NCBI GenBank assembly: GCA_965116715.1
Contig: OZ220724.1
Location: forward strand, 248,001-312,000
Reading direction: 5' to 3'
From: Poriferisodalis sp965116715
GTDB lineage: Bacteria; Actinomycetota; Acidimicrobiia; Acidimicrobiales; Poriferisodalaceae
Length of the DNA stretch: 64,000 nucleotides
Below the pieces are notes generated by a model. That model had not been told where the DNA came from. It saw nothing but the letters and a program-made list of their open reading frames with translations, and did no database searches. Position 1 is the first letter of the stretch. Each line of letters opens with the position of its first letter. Positions 60,420 through 64,000 of this stretch are shown piece by piece. The position numbers and the translations under genes were made by a program.

Positions 60420-63326
60420 ATGGCAATGACCGACACGCCGCGGACGGCCGCTGCAGGCCTCGATCCTCGACCTTCGGGCGCGCCGCTGCAGCTGCGCAGG
60501 CACTTCACCACTGAGGGCATTCACCCCTACGACACGGTCCAGTGGGAGCGCCACGATGCATCGATCACCAATGCGGTGGACGGCACGGTGGCGTTCTCGC
60601 AACCCGATGTCGAGTTCCCGGCCGACTGGAGTCCCACGGCCGTCAACATCGTGTCGCAGAAGTATTTCCGGGGCACGCTCGGAACGTCTGAACGCGAGCA
60701 ATCGCTGCGCCAGGTCATCGACCGCGTCGCCGGCACGATCACCCGCTGGGCGACCGAGGACGGCTATTTCTCGTCGCCGGGCGAGGCTGCCGCCTTCGAG
60801 GCCGAGCTGTCGTGGCTGTTGCTGCATCAGCGGGTCGCCTTCAACAGCCCCGTCTGGTTCAACATCGGTGTGAAGGGCGTGCCGCAGCAGGCGTCGGCGT
60901 GCTTCATCCTGGCGGTCGACGACGAGATGGAATCGATCCTGGAGTGGTACGTCACCGAGGGCCGCATCTTCAAGGGCGGCTCCGGTGCGGGGGTCAACCT
61001 CTCGGCATTGCGAGCGTCGTCCGAGGCGCTGTCGGGAGGCGGCACCGCGAGCGGACCGGTCAGCTTCATGCGCGGCGCCGATGCGTCGGCAGGCACGATC
61101 CGCAGCGGCGGCAAGACCCGTCGTGCCGCAAAGATGGTGCTGCTCGACGCGGACCATCCCGATGTCGAGGCGTTTGTGTGGTGCAAGGCGCGCGAAGAAC
61201 GCAAGGCGCGTGCGCTGGCTGCAGCGGGCTTCGACATGGACCTCGACGGTGCCGATTCTTTCTCGGTGCAATACCAGAACGCGAACAACTCCGTGCGTCT
61301 GCCTGACGAGTTCATGGCAGCGGCAGAGGCCGACGCAGACTGGGAGCTGCGGGCGCGGACCAGTGGCGAGGTGACGTCGACCCTCAGGGCGCGTGATCTG
61401 CTGCGTCAGATTGCCCAAGCAGCGTGGGAGTGCGCCGATCCCGGAGTGCAGTTCTCGACGACGATCAACAGTTGGCACACCGCGCCAGCGCACGGTCCGA
61501 TCAGCGCCAGCAATCCCTGCAGCGAGTATGTCCATCTCGACAATTCGGCGTGCAACCTCGCCAGCGTCAACCTGCTGCCGTTCTTCGGCGAGCGGGCCGG
61601 TACGCCCAGCGAATGTGACTTCGACATCGAGGGACTGCGGCAGGCTGTGCGCGTCACCTTCATCGCGCAGGACGTGCTGGTGAGCCATGCCGACTACCCG
61701 ACGGCGCTCATCGGCGAGACATCCCGGCGTTTCCGCCAGCTCGGACTGGGCTTCACCAACCTGGGTGCGCTGCTGATGGCGGCCGGCGTTCGGTATGACT
61801 CGGCGCCGGCGAGGGCGCTGGCCGCGTCGCTCACGGCGCTCATCTGCGGCGAGGCCTACGCCACGTCGGCCGACCTTGCCGAGCGCCTCGGTCCCTTCGA
61901 TGGCTTCGGGCCCAACGCCGAGGCGATGACCGGTGTGCTGCGCCGGCATCGTGACGCGCTCGGCGGCATCGAGACGCGATCCAGTGGGCCCCCTGAAGGC
62001 GATGCCGCCACTGTGCGGGCCGCAAGCGACTGTGCCGCGTTGATCGGCGAGCTGCGCTCAGCAGCGACCCAGCGGTGGGATCGCGCCGTGGCAGGGTGCG
62101 AGGCGCACGGCGTCCGCAACTCGCAGGCCACGGTGATCGCGCCCACGGGAACGATCTCGTTCATGATGGATTGCGACACCACCGGCATCGAACCCGACTT
62201 GGGCCTGGTGAAGCACAAGAAGCTCGTCGGCGGCGGCGACCTGCGCATTGTGAACTCGACCGTGCCCGTGGCGCTCGGTCGGCTGGGCTATTCGCTGGGC
62301 GAGATCGCCGACATCGAGGCGCACATTCTCGAGACCGGCGGCATCGGCGGGGCGCCACACCTGGCCGAAGATCATCTCTCGGTGTTCGCCTGCTCGATCG
62401 GCGATGACGCGATTTCCCCGCAGGGCCACATGTCGATGATGGCGGCGTGCCAGCCCTTCGTCTCGGGTGCGATCTCGAAAACCGTCAACTTGCCCGAATC
62501 GGCGACGGTCGATGACATCGAGGACTTGATCGTCGAATCGTGGCGGCTGGGGCTCAAGGCGGTGGCGATCTATCGCGACAACTGCAAAGTGAGCCAGCCC
62601 CTGTCGGTCGGACCGGCGACCTCGCCCTCGATTGCACCGGCCATCGGTGCGCCAGCCCCTGGTGCAACAGCCGCCGGCGTGTCAGTCGAGGGGGCCACGG
62701 CATCGGCTGCGGCCGCGTTGGGGGGAGCGGTGGTGCCGCCGCGCAACCGGCTGCCGCGCAGCCGCCGGTCGCGCACGTTCTCGTTCCGGGTCACTGACTG
62801 TCACGGCTACATGACCGTCGGCGAGTATGACGACGGCCGACCCGGCGAGATCTTCCTCACCGTGGCAAAGCAGGGTTCCACGTTGGCCGGGATCATGGAC
62901 GCATTCGCCATCTCGGTCAGCCACGGCCTGCAGTACGGGGTGCCGTTGCGCTCCTACGTGGAGGCATTCACCAACATGCGGTTCGAGCCTGCGGGGCTCA
63001 CCGACGACCCCGAGCTGCGAATTGCCACCAGCATCGTCGACTACATCTTCCGCCGTCTGGCGCTCGAGTACCTGCCGTTCGAGGAGCGCACCGAGTTGGG
63101 AGTGCTCAGCGTCGAAGAGCGCACCGATCCGCCATTGCCGGGGCTCGAGAGCGCATCTGTCGAGAGCGCGATCGGCGCTGAGCCGGCGCCAGATCCGCCA
63201 TCGCGGCGCTCCGAGGTCGGCGGGTATGCCGACGCTCCGCTGTGCATGACCTGCGGCGACCGGATGGTGCGCGCCGGCTCATGCTTCGCCTGCCGCTCCT
63301 GCGGGGCCACCAGCGGCTGCGGCTGA
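60420..63326 (+). CDS. nrdJ: Adenosylcobalamin-dependent (class II) ribonucleotide reductase
   Basis: 968-aa ribonucleotide reductase making deoxyribonucleotides. FNSPVWFN and QASACFILAVDD cover the first active-site Cys, NPCSEYVHLDN holds the radical Cys and Glu, APTGTISF is the phosphate-binding loop, and the C-terminus is Cys-rich (CMTCGDRMV...CFACRSCGATSGCG), as in B12-dependent enzymes. ATG 60420 or 60426 can start. The linker around residues 735-780 is Ala/Pro-rich. No cobalamin riboswitch was recognised upstream; DnaA-box-like sites are present instead. Confidence 0.95.
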   Translation: MAMTDTPRTAAAGLDPRPSGAPLQLRRHFTTEGIHPYDTVQWERHDASITNAVDGTVAFSQPDVEFPADWSPTAVNIVSQKYFRGTLGTSEREQSLRQVIDRVAGTITRWATEDGYFSSPGEAAAFEAELSWLLLHQRVAFNSPVWFNIGVKGVPQQASACFILAVDDEMESILEWYVTEGRIFKGGSGAGVNLSALRASSEALSGGGTASGPVSFMRGADASAGTIRSGGKTRRAAKMVLLDADHPDVEAFVWCKAREERKARALAAAGFDMDLDGADSFSVQYQNANNSVRLPDEFMAAAEADADWELRARTSGEVTSTLRARDLLRQIAQAAWECADPGVQFSTTINSWHTAPAHGPISASNPCSEYVHLDNSACNLASVNLLPFFGERAGTPSECDFDIEGLRQAVRVTFIAQDVLVSHADYPTALIGETSRRFRQLGLGFTNLGALLMAAGVRYDSAPARALAASLTALICGEAYATSADLAERLGPFDGFGPNAEAMTGVLRRHRDALGGIETRSSGPPEGDAATVRAASDCAALIGELRSAATQRWDRAVAGCEAHGVRNSQATVIAPTGTISFMMDCDTTGIEPDLGLVKHKKLVGGGDLRIVNSTVPVALGRLGYSLGEIADIEAHILETGGIGGAPHLAEDHLSVFACSIGDDAISPQGHMSMMAACQPFVSGAISKTVNLPESATVDDIEDLIVESWRLGLKAVAIYRDNCKVSQPLSVGPATSPSIAPAIGAPAPGATAAGVSVEGATASAAAALGGAVVPPRNRLPRSRRSRTFSFRVTDCHGYMTVGEYDDGRPGEIFLTVAKQGSTLAGIMDAFAISVSHGLQYGVPLRSYVEAFTNMRFEPAGLTDDPELRIATSIVDYIFRRLALEYLPFEERTELGVLSVEERTDPPLPGLESASVESAIGAEPAPDPPSRRSEVGGYADAPLCMTCGDRMVRAGSCFACRSCGATSGCG

Positions 63327-63348
63327 GCGTCGGGCTGCTGGTCGGCAG

Positions 63349-64000
63349 TCAGGCGCCTCGCCCGATCGGGCAGCATCCCGGAGCGCAGCTGTCCGGGTGT
63401 GGCCCGAGATGTCCGACCGCGGGTCGGTCGGCCCGCAAGCCCGCCGTCTCCTCCACCAGATCCACCAGTGCCTCGACGAACAGCGGGTGCGTGCCGACTG
63501 CGCGGGCACGCACCATCGCGATGCCGGCGCGAGCGGCAGTCGCGCGCGCCGTAGTGTCGAGATCGACCAGCACCTCCATGTGGTCAGAAACGAAGCCGAG
63601 CGGCACGACGAGGACGGTGCTGCAGCCCATCGAGCCGAGCTGGGCGAGACGGTCGTTGATGTCGGGTTCCAGCCACGGAACCTGCGGCGGACCGCTGCGA
63701 GACTGGTAGACGACCTCGATCTCGCCCGTCAAGCCCGCCATGTCGGCGACGGCCTGCGCGGTATCGGTGAGCTGCGCCTCGTAATCGCAGGACGCAGCCA
63801 TCTGACTCGGCAGGCTGTGCGCAGTGAACAGCGTGTGCACGTCGCTGCGCAGGCGCGCACCGTCGAGTGCCTCACGGATGCGCTCAGCAACGGCACCGGC
63901 GAACCCAGGGTGATTGCCATAGACGCGCACGCGAGACATGCGCGGTGCTGCGGTCACGTCGTCCACAGCCTGCGCGAGGTCTTCGTGGTACTGGCGGCAG
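63349..64000 (-). CDS. hemH: Ferrochelatase (HemH/CpfC), 5' end outside window
   Basis: C-terminal ~217 residues of a ferrochelatase; the frame stays open to the right edge (RQYHEDLAQAV at the limit). TLFTAHSLPSQM contains the catalytic His region, and SRSGPPQVPWLEPDINDRL and VVPLGFVSDHMEVLVDLD (Glu in the metal site) follow. In actinobacteria this enzyme usually inserts iron into coproporphyrin III. The C-terminus CAPGCCPIG has three clustered Cys, possibly part of the [2Fe-2S] site known in some actinobacterial enzymes. Confidence 0.92.
   Translation of the reverse strand, partial: CRQYHEDLAQAVDDVTAAPRMSRVRVYGNHPGFAGAVAERIREALDGARLRSDVHTLFTAHSLPSQMAASCDYEAQLTDTAQAVADMAGLTGEIEVVYQSRSGPPQVPWLEPDINDRLAQLGSMGCSTVLVVPLGFVSDHMEVLVDLDTTARATAARAGIAMVRARAVGTHPLFVEALVDLVEETAGLRADRPAVGHLGPHPDSCAPGCCPIGRGA

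Noticed and set aside
60180..60420. Cobalamin riboswitch before nrdJ
   Set aside because: A GCCACTG string (60253-60259) and a GGTG occur, but the rest of the B12-box order and spacing is missing and part of the stretch is coding for the RibD-like gene.
1..64000. CRISPR arrays or rRNA genes
   Set aside because: No regularly spaced 20-40 bp repeats with unique spacers and no rRNA-like sequence were recognised.

Overview
The window is high-GC DNA whose conserved blocks point to an actinobacterium, most likely of the Acidimicrobiia type. The pointers are the comEA-comEC-holA / rpsT / lepA-hrcA-dnaJ / hemW order, BldC- and BldD-like regulators, an F420-type LLM oxidoreductase, a compact Tad pilus locus, a class II (B12) ribonucleotide reductase and lexA with an actinobacterial SOS box. 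The lineage is inferred from gene content; no rRNA is present.

Positions 1-14100 are an eroded defence island. They hold a reverse transcriptase open at the left edge, an AbiEi/AbiEii toxin-antitoxin pair, a STAND NTPase split by an IS5-type element (exact 3-bp target duplication, so the parent gene can be rebuilt in frame), and the first two genes of a probable type 6 BREX locus, with brxA cut by an ISL3 element. Elements of four IS families (IS630, IS110, IS5, ISL3) lie within about 10.4 kb.

Positions 14196-30573 are catabolic and accessory. A tightly coupled minus-strand operon encodes an FMO-like monooxygenase, a Rieske oxygenase, an M29/NicX-like protein and a three-subunit molybdenum hydroxylase. 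Divergent from it are an acyl-CoA dehydrogenase and a SnoaL-like protein. Next come tRNA-Ala(GGC), a PPOX-like protein, a VapBC pair, and a coupled pair made of a family-2 glycosyltransferase interrupted by a 22-bp homopolymeric G tract and a CorA-like membrane protein. An LLM oxidoreductase, an APH-type phosphotransferase and an MFS transporter close the region.

Positions 30584-48425 are mostly housekeeping: DNA uptake (comEA, comEC), replication (holA), translation (rpsT, lepA, cysS), heat shock (hrcA, dnaJ), haem (hemW), and an eight-gene minus-strand Tad pilus cluster facing a BldC-like regulator across an AT-rich control region.

Positions 48461-57600 carry two tandem copies of a giant secreted protein (Fn3-like domains, two sets of five propeller blades, cadherin-like sandwiches). 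They share a 2.1-kb near-identical block but differ in sharply bounded patches; copy 1 has a different signal peptide and a 1-bp frameshift. A small cysS-like relic lies on the far side of the pair. Positions 57818-64000 contain nudC, a hairpin repeat, lexA with its SOS box, a RibD-like reductase, a cluster of DnaA-box-like sites before nrdJ, and the end of a ferrochelatase gene that runs off the window.

The strongest leads are the poly-G glycosyltransferase/CorA-like pair, the mosaic giant surface proteins, the DnaA-box cluster before nrdJ, and the reverse transcriptase beside the broken STAND and BREX systems.
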